64,000 nt of DNA, taken from contig JNVV01000033.1 of the NCBI GenBank assembly GCA_000733355.1, positions 131,884 through 195,883 on the forward strand. Direction: 5' to 3'. Shown piece by piece: positions 34,230 through 44,271 of this stretch. The translations under genes and the position numbers were made by a program. The stretch comes from Falciphora oryzae (lineage: Eukaryota; Ascomycota; Sordariomycetes; Magnaporthales; Magnaporthaceae). Numbering within the stretch: position 1 is the stretch's first letter; each line of letters opens with the position of its first letter. The notes below the pieces were generated by a model, which worked only from the letters and a program-made list of their open reading frames with translations, did no database searches and had not been told where the DNA came from.

Positions 34230-34529
34230 TGTTGGATTGCACTGGCTTGTGCAGGCAATCGGCAGAGGCCAGAGAGAGTCGGATCCTCCGGTCCCGTGAT
34301 CTCTGATCACGGGATCCGAGGACCCGCAAGCCCGCGGAGGTTGGGAGCAGGGGAAGGCCCCTTTGGTGATCTGGATCGTGTATATATAGCCTCCCTTCTG
34401 CTCCCTCTCTGGCAGATAGATTCCTTTCCTCTTCGTGCACAAGAATAGATTGATCCTCTGATATAAAGGATTATTGTTCACCTTCTTTGGAGATCTCCGA
34501 GCCCAACAGGAGTACCACTCCTACCAACA
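34230..34529 (+). repeat. 5' LTR of inner Copia
   Basis: 300 bp, TGTTGGATTGCAC...CTACCAACA. Contains a perfect 9-bp hairpin CCCGTGATC-TCT-GATCACGGG and a GTGTATATATAGCC TATA box. It differs from the 3' LTR at four positions, all transitions. Confidence 0.95.
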
Positions 34530-34582
34530 CTGATCAGTGTTGCCCCAGGGCAACACAGAGAAGCAAGGTAGAGGGTCCCTTT

Positions 34583-34816
34583 GGAAACCCCGACCTGTCC
34601 TGCAGGCCAGAGCGGTTTCCGACTGGATCTGGAGCAGGAGACCCCTAATCTCCCGCTCGGTAGCGCATTCGAGGAAGACCGGCAAGACTCTCTTAGAAAC
34701 CCCGACCTGTCCGGCAGGCTCGAGCGGTTTCCGGTTAAGAGATTTAACGATCTTCGCGGAAGGCGTTGCGTGATCCCCGGAAGCCCCGACCTGTCCTGCA
34801 GGCTCGAGCGGCTTTT
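34583..34816 (+). repeat. Three leader repeats that can fold as hairpins
   Basis: 38-nt units at 34583-34620, 34695-34732 and 34779-34816 share CCGACCTGTCC-GCAGGC and GAGCGG. Each could close with a stem: GGAAACC/GGTTTCC, AGAAACC/GGTTTCC and GGAAGCC/GGCTTTT. The third unit changes both partners of one pair (A-T to G-C). They lie just downstream of the 5' LTR and may be a packaging or translation signal, or the start of gag. Confidence 0.6.
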
Positions 34817-36853
34817 GGATCAAAAGATCACCCCAGGCAATATCGCTTGCCAACCCCCGACAACATATCCGGATCAGCCAACCCGGACGACAACGAGCGC
34901 AAAGAGCAAGAGATCCTGGATCAGGAGCTCCTAAACGCACTTAAGGACTTTGGTCTGCCGAAAACTGTCCTCGCCGTGTGCGATTTACAGTTTTACGACG
35001 AGCAGAACTTTACGCTAGGATGCTCACCAAACAACGCATCCAACGAACGCCGAAACACCTGGATCATTAAAACGATAATCGCGAACAAACCATACAAAAG
35101 CGAAAACCTACTTGCTACCTACCTCGAAAACTTTAAGGGATGGACCCAGCAACACTTTGAGGATATTAATATCCGGATCATACGAGCGTTCAAAGCTTTT
35201 TTGATAGAAAAAAGGATCACCCTCCCAGGCTATGTAACGCTTAAAATCACCATCCGTTTCGCAAAACTCATTACAAAGACAGCGGCACAGAACGCGGCGA
35301 TCGAAAAAACATAAAACCCCCAGTCTCCCGATCACAAAACGAACGTAAAAACCGAAACCAGTCAACCGGCCGAGGCTTTCACTTCGGACCAACCCCCTCA
35401 GTCACCGCCCCTTTTGAACCCCAAACGGTTAATAAGCGAGATACCGATCTCGCGATCCCACGAACCAAATCGCGGTAATCCCACAACTGGTAGAACCGGC
35501 CTACAACTAAACTTGCCGACCCAACTTTGGGCAACCCCACCACTGCTCCAACAACCAAGGGAAAAGAGGTTCACAAATTACAACGATCTCGGTAACCCTT
35601 TCTAAGGACAAACGAAACCCACGGCCGCGGCGGTCAGCCATGGACGCTACCACCAGGCGTATTTGGAAGCTTAAGCGCGGCTAACTAACGGAATAATGCG
35701 CCAACGATCACGCCTCGAAACCCCAGTGCCAGCCCGGTACAAAACAACACTTCCACCGCTATTTAACTACCGGAAACTCCCACCGGTTGAAATCCTTAAT
35801 GCTGTGATCGATACGAGCACAATAAAGGCGTTTAAACAAGCATGGGATAAAAAGCACAGCTACATAAGGGAACAGTACGATATCTTCAACGACAAGGTCC
35901 TATTTTTTACGGACACATGCGAAATGCTTGAGATTCCCCTTCCACAGCTCCATACGCTCTTCCCATTAACCCTACGGGGCCGTACTGCTCGGTACTTTAC
36001 CTTCAAAATAAATAAAGGTTATACCTTTAAAGCGATCTACCTAGCCCTCCAAAAGCACTTCGACACTAAAATCAACAAACAATAATACTACACAAACTGG
36101 AGCTCGATCACCTTCCAAACTATACGTTTTAAAAGCGGAAACGCAAATAAATCCAATATGGAAATACTACAAATTTTACTCGATAAACTCCAAATCTGCC
36201 AACAAACATTAGGACCTGCCTACCAAAAAGATCACCAGCTCGTAACGAGCACCATCCGTGCAATCCAGGGAGTTCCTAAGCTAAAAATAGCCCTTTCCAA
36301 ACCCGAAAAAACCTTTAAAAGCTTGGCCTCCCAATTTAGGAGCACGATGCAGGTGGAAAAAAACGTCGGTATATCAGGCATCCACTTTGTAAAGCTACGG
36401 TTCGGAAACGCTACTCGCCCCGATCACCGCACAAGCATTCGAAATAACTTCCGATCCGGAAAACCCGGGAAACGAAAGTTAAAATGCTAAACGTACGGCA
36501 AACTAGGACATCGCTCCAAAAATTACACGCCCGAAAAACAAAAGCAAACTAAAAAGCTGTGAAAACGAAAGCGAAAAGCTCGCGGCAAACCGAGGAAGGG
36601 ATACAAACAATTCCTCGCAACTTACGAGCCTGGTAACAGCGACGAAGAAAACCAGGAAGCCGCGTCTAAAAATACCCCCAATTACATAACGGATAACGAA
36701 TATAATCCAGCAAGCACCCATTTCATAACACCAGCCACGGCAACATACCTTACTAACGAAACCTTCTTATACCGCTTCTACGGTACCAAAGCGCCGAGCT
36801 TAGATAAAAAGGAACCTACGGTACCAACAAAGCAGGTACTTATCCAATACATA
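34766..36853 (+). pseudogene. Inner Copia gag
   Basis: Frame 2 is coherent with few stops (near 35312, 35603, 36083, 36488). A helical region includes RKEQEILDQELLNALKDFG and NASNERRNTWIIKTIIANKP; a second block has AFKQAWDKKHSYIREQYDIF and PLQLHTLFPLTLRGRTARY-like sequence; then GKRKLKC-stop-TYGKLGHRSKNYTPE, a CCHC zinc knuckle in which one Trp became a stop and two Cys became Tyr. The start is uncertain: the track-like start at 34766 is not ATG, and the true start may lie upstream among the leader repeats. Confidence 0.7.
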
Positions 36854-38577
36854 CTTACAACCACCGACAAATGGTACGGCATCATCCCCGACACCGGCGC
36901 GGCAAAAGTATCAACTGCCGGAACGACCCAATTCCGAGCTTTGCAACGCTATTTACCTAATCTTTTTTTGGATACCACTAGGAAGAAAAAACGCGTGCGC
37001 TTTAGATTTGGAGAAGCCATTTCCAGCATAGGAGAAATCATCCTACCGACCCCAATAGGCACTATTACATTCCATATAATGCTTACGCTAACCCCGTTCT
37101 TCCTTTGCATTAACGACATGGATACGCTCGGGGTATACCTTAATAACACCCGCAACGAGCTGGTAACTAGGCAAGGTAAGCGCGTTCCGATTATAAAACG
37201 CTACGGCCACCCCTAGTTCTTTCTAAACGAGGTCAGCCACGTTACGATAGGCATTTCGTTTATAATAAAACCAAAAAGCGCGGGAACAACGTATTTTACG
37301 AAAGCTGAGCTTAGGCGCGTTTACAAACGCTTTGGGCACCCTTTTATTAAAAAACTTTAGACTATTCTCTAACGAGCTGGCTACGAAACTAATCGCAACG
37401 CTTTGGAAATAATCAAACGCGTGTGCCATTTTTGCTAAATTAAAGCACCCGCATAATAACGGTTCCGGTTTACGCTTAAAGAAAACATCGATTTCAATTA
37501 TAAAGTTATCGTTAACGTGATGCATTTGGACGGCAAACCAGTACTTTATGTAATCGATGCGAGCATAGCATTTAACGCCGCAACGTTCCTAAAGGATATA
37601 AGCGTAAAAGAGATTTGGGAAGCTTTTAAACGCTACTGGTTAAATACCTATTTGGGGCCCCCAAATATTATATTTTATAACGCAGGTACCAACTTTGCAG
37701 CGAGCGAATTCCAGGCGGAAGCAAAGCTTTTTGGGATCACCTATAACTAAATCCCAATCGAAGCGCATTAGTTGATAGGCAAAGTGGAAAAGTACTACGG
37801 ACCACTCCGCCGAGCCTACGAAATAATCCGGAAAAAGTGCCCTAATTTGCACCCCGATTCCGTGCTCCAAAAAGCTGTTAAAGCTATAAACGATACGGCA
37901 AAACCTAACGGCCTTATCCTTACGCTGTTCGTTTTCGGAGCAATGCTACGCATTAATAACAACTTTCCCCTAACGAAAAGCCAGGTTTAAAAAGCGGTAG
38001 CGATTACTAAAGCTATAAAAAAGCTCCGAAAGCTCTATGCCAAGCGCAAGGTATAGGACGCCCTAAATACGCGCAACGGGCCGAGCACGAAAAACACTTT
38101 GCTTAGCGCGCTAGCTTTAGGAACAAAAGTGTTGGTGCACAGGGAAAACGGCGAGTGGAAAGGACCGTATAAGGTCCTTTAGGTGGCAGATAACGAAGTG
38201 ACGATCGAAATTGTTAACGGCCTTTTAACGTTCCGGAACACTGCCTACAAGCCATACCACAAAGCGCAAAAGCAGGAAACTGCAACAACGGAAAAACAAC
38301 CAGCCCCGTTTAAGTATCCACTATAAACGGAACCAAAACGGAAAAGGAAACCGCCAAAGATTACGAAAATAGTGGCGGTAAATGCGTCTAGCGATAGCGA
38401 AGCCCTTTCCGAAATCGAAATTGCACCCCCACCCGCACCCGCCAAGCCCAGTAAACCACGGAGGGCACTTGCCCAAAAAGCACCAGCACTAACGGCACCC
38501 GAGGCACCAGCCCCTAAACGACGAGGACAACCCCCGCGCCAAGCAGCAACGGCATTCCTAGCTTAAAAAAAAAGGAA
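36854..38577 (+). pseudogene. Inner Copia protease and integrase
   Basis: In the same frame as gag: WYGIIPDTGAAKVSTAGT is the aspartic protease (DTGA). Integrase begins with FGHPFIKKL and VCHFC (zinc region), then VNVMHLDGKPVLYVID (first catalytic Asp), IIFYNAGTNFAASEFQAEAK (second Asp changed to Asn: GAC to AAC), and the KVEKYYGPLRRAYEII region with the third acidic position nearby. A C-terminal Pro/Ala-rich tail ends at 38577. Stops near 37213, 37358, 37435 and 37748 are RIP-type. The matching, more mutated copy is outer Copia 42028-43433. Confidence 0.75.
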
Positions 38578-38619
38578 TCCCTACGTCTGGCGCTCTAATA
38601 CCGATAAAAGGGCAAAATC

Positions 38620-40172
38620 AAAGCTCCCGGACGCCTATTCGAGGAATCCAACTAGTTTAAAATCGAAGCACTCCTTGCCGCCGGAGTAATCAAACCGATT
38701 AGACTAAGCGGCATTGGCAGCGCGAAAGTCTTTAGGTCCCGCCTCGTTAAAGAAGTTAAAGGCACCAATTCGATCCCTTATAAAAAGTCGAAATTTGTAG
38801 TGCAAGGATACAGCGATTGGGAGAAGAAAAGCTTTTTTACCCAGTCCCTAACGATTATGCGATGCAGCTAACGCCTAATCCTCGCGTTTAGCCCGTCCTT
38901 TATAAAACGAGGCTTTATACTAATAATTAAAAACATTAGCCAAACGTATACCCAATCCGAAACAAAGCTACAAAAGGAGGTTATTTTGCGCCTTCCTAAA
39001 GAACTGGAACATCGGTACCTAAAAGGCACGGCCCTTCAACTAATCAAACCGCTTTACGGATTGGCCGAGGCAGGGCTGCACTAGTTCGTTACGTACTAAA
39101 AGCACTATAAAAAACGACTAGACTGTTCCATTTCAGAATATAATCCGTATTTGCTTGTTTTAAAAATCGGCTAAAGCTTTGGAATAATTGGCATATAAAC
39201 CGACGACATTTTAAACCTAAGCAACGCCGAATTTATGCAAAGGGAGGAAATAGCGCTCCAGGAAGCCGGGTTTAAAGCGAAACCAAAATCGATCCTATAC
39301 CCCGGAAACGAAGGCAACTTTAACGGGTGCAAAATTTTAGTTAAACAAAACGCTATTACTATGCAGCAAAAGGGATAGGCAGATCGTTTGGAGCTGGTAA
39401 CTACGGGATTAGACGATACCTAACAGCAGTACGTCGTATAGCGCGTACGAGGGGCATATGTAAGCTTAATATGCCAGTTAAAAGCCGCTTTCGATTACTT
39501 TATAGCTGCATAAGCTAAAGATCCTATAAACACAAACGTGTTTAAACTTAACAAAAGGATTTAGTAGTAAATCGATAACGCAGATAGAGGCTTAAATTAC
39601 GTACAGTTAGATTTGCAAACAACCAGCTTATATATATTTGTAGACGGGTCTTTCGCTAACAACCAGGACCTTAGTTTATAGATCGGCTTTGTAATCGTTT
39701 TAGGCAACGAAGGAGCTACAAAGCAGGAAAACAACTTCCGGGTTACTAGCAACATTTTGCATTAAAGCTCCGTAAAATGCAAAAAGGTTACAAAAAGCGT
39801 TTTAGCGAGCGAAATTTACGGTATGGTTAGCGGCTTCGATACTAGCTATGTCCTAAAAACAACGCTCGCAACGATTTGTAAAAGGCTGGATCTACCCCCC
39901 TGCAAGTTGATTATCTGCACCGACAGCTTCTCGTTTTACCAATGCCTTATTCAATTTGGGACTATTACGGAAAAACGCCTTATAATAGATATTATGGCTT
40001 TCCGCGAATCCTATAAAGCGCGCGAAATCGACGAAATTAGATAAATCGCAAGGGCAGATAACCCGGCCGACGCTATAACAAAGGAGCTGCTAAATAAGGC
40101 TTTAAAGGACCTTGTAAGCAGCAATTCAACTACCGTAAAAGTGGAAGGATGGGTAAAGCGGGACTATAAATA
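38620..40172 (+). pseudogene. Inner Copia reverse transcriptase and RNase H
   Basis: The coding sense moves to frame 1. Reverse transcriptase: RSRLVKEVKGTNSIPYKKS, KFVVQGYSDWEKKSFFTQS, ALQLIKPLYGLAEAGLH and the catalytic TDDILNL. RNase H: SLYIFVDGSFANNQDLS (Asp), LASEIYGMVSGF (Glu), ICTDSFSFYQCL (Asp), ARADNPADAIT (Asp). Copia elements place reverse transcriptase after integrase, as here. The frame change from the integrase part could be a deletion or an original frameshift. Several RIP stops are present. Confidence 0.75.
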
Positions 40173-40355
40173 AAAAAAAGCTAGGGAATGCATACAAAAT
40201 CGTTTTCTATGGTACCAAAACGCCAAAATCCCTAAAGATAACGCAAAAATCGACAAAACAAAAATGCTTAAATCAAAAGAGCAACAAACGACCATACCGA
40301 AACAACAAACGATCTCACAACCAAACTTTTTCCAAATATCCCGTTAAACTTTCCT

Positions 40356-41200
40356 TCACTCCTCCTCCTTGTCATCTTTGCCATCTCCCAGCCAGGTAGC
40401 TTCGTACATCCTTAAAGCGGCCGCGCGGCCCGCCGCCTTCCGCTCTAATCGCGTCATTATTAGGAGGTCGGCATTGGCATCCTCCTAATCTCCATCCTCA
40501 GCCGCTAACTGCAGCATGCATTTGGTGGTAATACGCCACTTATCAAAGGTTTAAAGATTACAAAAAAACACGTTAGCAAGCGCACCTAAAGCACTAAACT
40601 GGGAGAACAAACTTACCTTTTTGTCGCGATTATCGCGACCCCATTCCACTATGAATTTAAGCGCCGGACGCAGCGCGATCGAGGGATTGGAGGATAGTTA
40701 AAACGAGCTTTAAAAGAAATAAGGGAAGATCGAGATGCTTATATAGGCTGATAGGTGTGGCCCGACGCGCACAGCCAACAGCGCTTTTTAACCGGGACTG
40801 TATCCCGACAGCCATCGCCCTCTTTCATCTTGCCGGCGAAAGCGGACTTCAAGCAACCCAGGCAAGGGACAGCGCGCAGGGCGCCCTTTCCACCGCGCGG
40901 ACCAGGCGCAAAAACTGTTTTGCTACCAACAACAGGCCTGACGATCTTAATGGCCGGCTTCTTGTCCGACGAGGCAGGCGCAGGACCGGCGTTCTAAAAA
41001 TCGGCGTCATCGTCGAACGGGTCCAGGAACTGATCGTCAGCGACGCCGGGAGCAGGATTGACCATCGCAAAATCGAAAGCCTTAGCGGCAAAGCCTTGGA
41101 GCCGCTTTAAGGATCTACCACCGCTGCGCGCGACAAATCGAGGCTTCCGAGCCTTCTTAGCGACCGCACCAGACTTGGCGTTGCCCTTCTTGTTGCCTAT
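40356..41200 (-). pseudogene. Antisense intron-containing Cys-motif gene inside inner Copia
   Basis: Reads on the minus strand between RNase H and the 3' LTR. The ancestral start is probably ATA at 41200-41198 (ATG to ATA) in CACC-ATA-GGCAACAAG. A basic N-terminus follows (KKARKPRFVARSGGRSLKR), then an acidic FDDDADF with a TAG, KKPAIKIVRPVVGSKTVF, and a Cys motif CLGCLKSAFAGKMKEGDGC...RCWLCASGHTC (40865-40749). After a probable first intron whose donor GTAAGC became ATAAGC, an exon reads PALKFIVEWGRDNRDKK (40617-40668). A 78-nt intron (40616-40539) has GTAAGT, GCTAAC and AG, and the frame is kept into KCMLQLAAEDGD and a TGA at 40358-40356. A TATA-like CTATAAAG sits upstream near 41355. I do not know its function; the Cys motif resembles ones I have seen in uncharacterised fungal proteins. 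Confidence 0.6.
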
Positions 41201-41344
41201 GGTGACGAGAGCGACCGAGAAGTCAACCGACAAAAAACTAATCGAACGGAGCGGGTAAAAAATGCTGCAAACAAAGGGCAATACAGGCGGACGATCTGGA
41301 TCAACGAGGTTTACCAAATCAAATTGCCTGACCTTTTAAGGGCC

Positions 41345-41362
41345 GGAAGGAAGGCTCTTTAT
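41345..41362 (-). promoter_or_regulatory. TATA-containing palindrome upstream of the inner Copia antisense gene
   Basis: The minus strand reads GGCTCTATAAAGAGCC, a near-perfect palindrome with a TATAAA core, about 150 bases upstream of the inferred start. Its position fits a promoter of the antisense gene. It could instead be a structural element of the retrotransposon. Confidence 0.35.
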
Positions 41363-41727
41363 AGAGCCTGGACCCGGCCTGCAGAGAGTCCTTAATCTGC
41401 GTTCCTATTGTCCCGCATTAAGTCACAACCTGAATAGCCCGTTAAGGTTATTTACTGCTATTATGCTCTCTGATTGCACCACCCACCGCTCTGCCCGCGT
41501 ACCGCAAGCCAAATCCGGTGGACCCCATCACGTCATCGTTCCTATTGTCGCTATTAAAAGCGACGAGCCGCTTTAAGAACGGCTATTCACTCTTTTCCTG
41601 ATCCGGACTACTTGGTCCGGAGATTCCCTTTGTTATTTACCTTACAAGATCCAATAGAGCTTGGATCACGGGATCTGTCACGTGAAAGGATCTCCCAATT
41701 GCCTGCACAAAAAGAAAGAGTTGCCAG
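41363..41727. other. Inner Copia 3' region before the LTR, no gene
   Basis: No coding frame. A purine-rich AAAAAGAAAGAG at about 41709-41720, close to the LTR start at 41728, could be the polypurine tract that primes plus-strand synthesis. Confidence 0.4.
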
Positions 41728-42027
41728 TGTTGGATTGCACTGGCCTGTGCAGGCAATCGGCAGAGGCCAGAGAGAGTCGGATCCTCCGGTCCCGTGATCT
41801 CTGATCACGGGATCCGAGGACCCGCAAGCCCGCGGAGGTTGGGAGCAGGGGAAGGCCCCTTTGGTAATCTGGATCGTGTATATATAGCCTCCCTTCTGCT
41901 CCCTCTCTGGCAGATAGATTCCTTTCCTCTTCGTGCACAAGAATAGATTGATCCTCTGATATAAAGGATCATTGTTCACCTTCTTTAGAGATCTCCGAGC
42001 CCAACAGGAGTACCACTCCTACCAACA
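41728..42027 (+). repeat. 3' LTR of inner Copia
   Basis: 300 bp, TGTTGGATTGCAC...CTACCAACA; followed by the target duplication TATAA. Confidence 0.95.
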
Positions 42028-43433
42028 TATAATTACTAGCAAATAGTATGGTATTATCCCCGATACCGGCGCGGCAAAAGTTTCAACTACCGGAACGACC
42101 CAATTCCGAGTTTTGCAACGCTATCTGCCTGATTTTTTTTTGGGTACTATTAGGAAGAAAAAACGCGTGCGTTTTGGATTTGGAAAAGCTATTTCCAGTG
42201 TAAGAAAAATCACTTTACCGACCCCGATAGGTATTGTTACATTCTATATAATACCTACGCTAACCCCGTTCCTCCTTTGTATCGATGATATGGATACGTT
42301 CGGGGTATACCTTAACAACACCCGCAACGAGCTAATAACCAGGCAAAGTAAACGCGTTCTGATTATAAAACGCTACGGCCACTTTTGGTTTTTTTTAGAC
42401 GAAGTTAGCTACGTTACAACGGGCATCTCGTTTATAATAGAACCAAAAAGCGCAGAAGCAACGTACTTTACGGAAACTGAGCTTAGGCGCGTTTATAAAC
42501 GCTTTGGGCACCCCTTTGTCGAAAAACTTTAAACTGTTTTCTAACGGGCCGGCTACGAAATTGATCGCAACGCTTTGGAAATAATCAAACGCGTGTGCTA
42601 TTTCTATTAGATTAAAGCACCCGCACAGTAACGCTTCCGGTTTACGTTTAAAAACGATATCGATTTTAACTATAAAATTGTCGTTAACGTAATGCATTTA
42701 GACGGCAAACCAGTACTTTATGTAATTGACGCGAGCATAGCATTTAGCGCCGCAACGTTTTTAAAAAATATAGGAGCAAAATTTTTTTTAGGAAGCTTTT
42801 AAACGCTGCTGGTTGGATACCTATTTAAGGCCCCCAAACTTAATATTTTACGACGCAGGTACCAACTTTGCAACGAGCGAATTCCAAACGGAAGCAAAGC
42901 TTTTTGGGATCACCTATGTGAGAGCCAGTATGGGGGATCTCGAATGGTGGTGAAAAGGTTGTATATTCAGAGGGCGGAGGCCGGAGGCCTGGCCTGGCGG
43001 GGGCCCTAGATAAGAAATCTGTGTGGAGGGGTCAAATCACGTGACCCCCTCTGGCGGCCATGACAACCTATAGCTAGGTTCTGATCGAGGCATATTGGTT
43101 AATAAATAAAATGGAAAAGTACCACGGGCTATTCCGCCGAGCTTACGAAATAATCTGGAAGGAATGCCTTAATTTGCACCCCGATTCCGTGCTTTAAAAA
43201 GCTATCAAAGCTATAAACGATACGGCAAAACCTAACGGTTTTATCCCCACGCTGCTCGTTTTCGGAGCAATGCCACGTATTAATAACAACTCCCTTCCAA
43301 CAAAAAACTAGGTTCAAAAAGCGGCAGCAATTACCAAAGCTATAGGTGAGCTTTGAAAGCTCCACGCTAAGCGCAAAGTATAGGACGCCATAAACACGCG
43401 CAACGAGCCGAGTACGAAAAACACTTTGCCCAG
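42028..43433 (+). pseudogene. Outer Copia protease/integrase fragment
   Basis: Continues outer Copia after the inner element: WYGIIPDTGAAKVSTTGTTQ (protease), then integrase with FGHPFVEKL and the conserved VNVMHLDGKPVLYVIDASIA. A 149-bp solo LTR interrupts it at 42917-43065. It stops at CACTTTGCCCAG; the next bases of the element (CGCGCTGGC) are on the other strand at 61257-61249. Confidence 0.75.
42917..43065 (+). repeat. Short solo LTR, 149 bp, TSD ACCTA
   Basis: TGTGAGAGCC...GGCCATGACA, flanked by ACCTA at 42912-42916 and 43066-43070. Removing it with one ACCTA restores homology with inner Copia near 37741. It contains GGGGTCA/TGACCCC inverted repeats. It is a different family from the others in the window, and unusually short. 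Confidence 0.85.
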
Positions 43434-43728
43434 TGTCACACGGAAGAACCCGTGGACCTAACTAGCCGGCATCACGAGTCGGCCTTACGGAGGTTCGGAG
43501 ACCCGCATAGGCGGTCAACGGCCCCAAGGCCAAGCGGTGAAGGTTGGAAGGCAGTGTGAATCATGTACTCGATACTTCGCACGGATCACAAAGGGTCTAT
43601 ATAAACCCTGCCATCTCCTATGTCTTCCACGAGAGATTCCTTCTTCCTCAAGCATCTCTTGAGCCCATAGAAAGATTATCTGCAATCTAGAGATTCTTTC
43701 TCCAAGCCGTCTTTGACCCCTTGTTACA
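43434..43728 (+). repeat. Gypsy-A-family solo LTR, 295-bp subfamily (left inversion boundary)
   Basis: TGTCACACGGAAG...TTGTTACA. Its left flank is CCCAG and its right flank AATCG. They do not match each other but match the flanks of the inverted LTR at 61263-61557. The two LTRs differ at one position in 295 (T versus C near the 3' end). Confidence 0.93.
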
Positions 43729-44271
43729 AATCGGGTGGCATTGCGACGGGATTGAGAACTTGTCTGAGCGGACCGCCAGCGCGGTAACCAAGGTCAGTAA
43801 GCGGCCTAGTTTGGAGAGAGAGAGAGTATATTTAACGTCATTATATCGGGATCTACCAGTCCCTGCCTCCCAAGGGGCATATGACGTGCTAGCGCTACCT
43901 AAGCTTAACACTAGGCTACATGTTGCTATTAAGGCGGCTAGCAGATTAAACCCGAAGGCACACGGAAGTCGGGCCGCATTCCGGCGCTCCTTGTTAGTGA
44001 GCGGGCGATCGGCGGTGGGGCGTATATATATACGCCGGGGCGTTGTGAAGCGCTGCGAGTGGTAGTGGTGCTGTCGGCCGGCGGGTGTGCCGGAAAAGGG
44101 GGCAAGGCCGGGTTGGGCGGGAGGGTCCTTGGGACCTCCCCTGGGCCCGGCCGGAGGTGCGGGGGACTAACGAGCCTACTGTTAATCCTAATAGTACAAA
44201 GGAAAAGTGGAAAATGTAAAGGAAAAAGGAAAAGGAAAATAGGTTATATGCGGGCTATTTAAGCCCTGTTA

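Larger units (their letters stand above)
34230..42027 (+). mobile_element. Inner Copia: full-length Ty1/Copia element with TSD TATAA, carrying an antisense gene
   Basis: Two 300-bp LTRs, four transitions apart, bound a 7.2-kb internal region. TATAA flanks it (34225-34229 and 42028-42032). Removing the element and one TATAA restores an uninterrupted outer Copia sequence. Order: leader with three hairpin repeats, gag, protease, integrase, reverse transcriptase, RNase H (Copia order), then about 1.5 kb that carries an intron-containing gene on the opposite strand, then the 3' LTR. Stop codons show it is now inactive. Confidence 0.92.
30950..43433 (+). mobile_element. Outer Copia: old RIP-degraded Ty1/Copia element, hosting four insertions
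   Basis: The 5' LTR (30950-31250) is followed by gag (31251-34229) and, after the inner Copia insertion, by protease/integrase sequence (42028-43433). It stops where a Gypsy-A-family LTR starts (43434). Its continuation, found by homology to inner Copia and by the target duplication CCCAG, lies on the minus strand at 61262-61028. Solo LTRs at 31926-32298, 33653-34024 and 42917-43065 and the full-length inner Copia are all inserted in it with perfect 5-bp TSDs. It is clearly more mutated than inner Copia. Confidence 0.85.
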
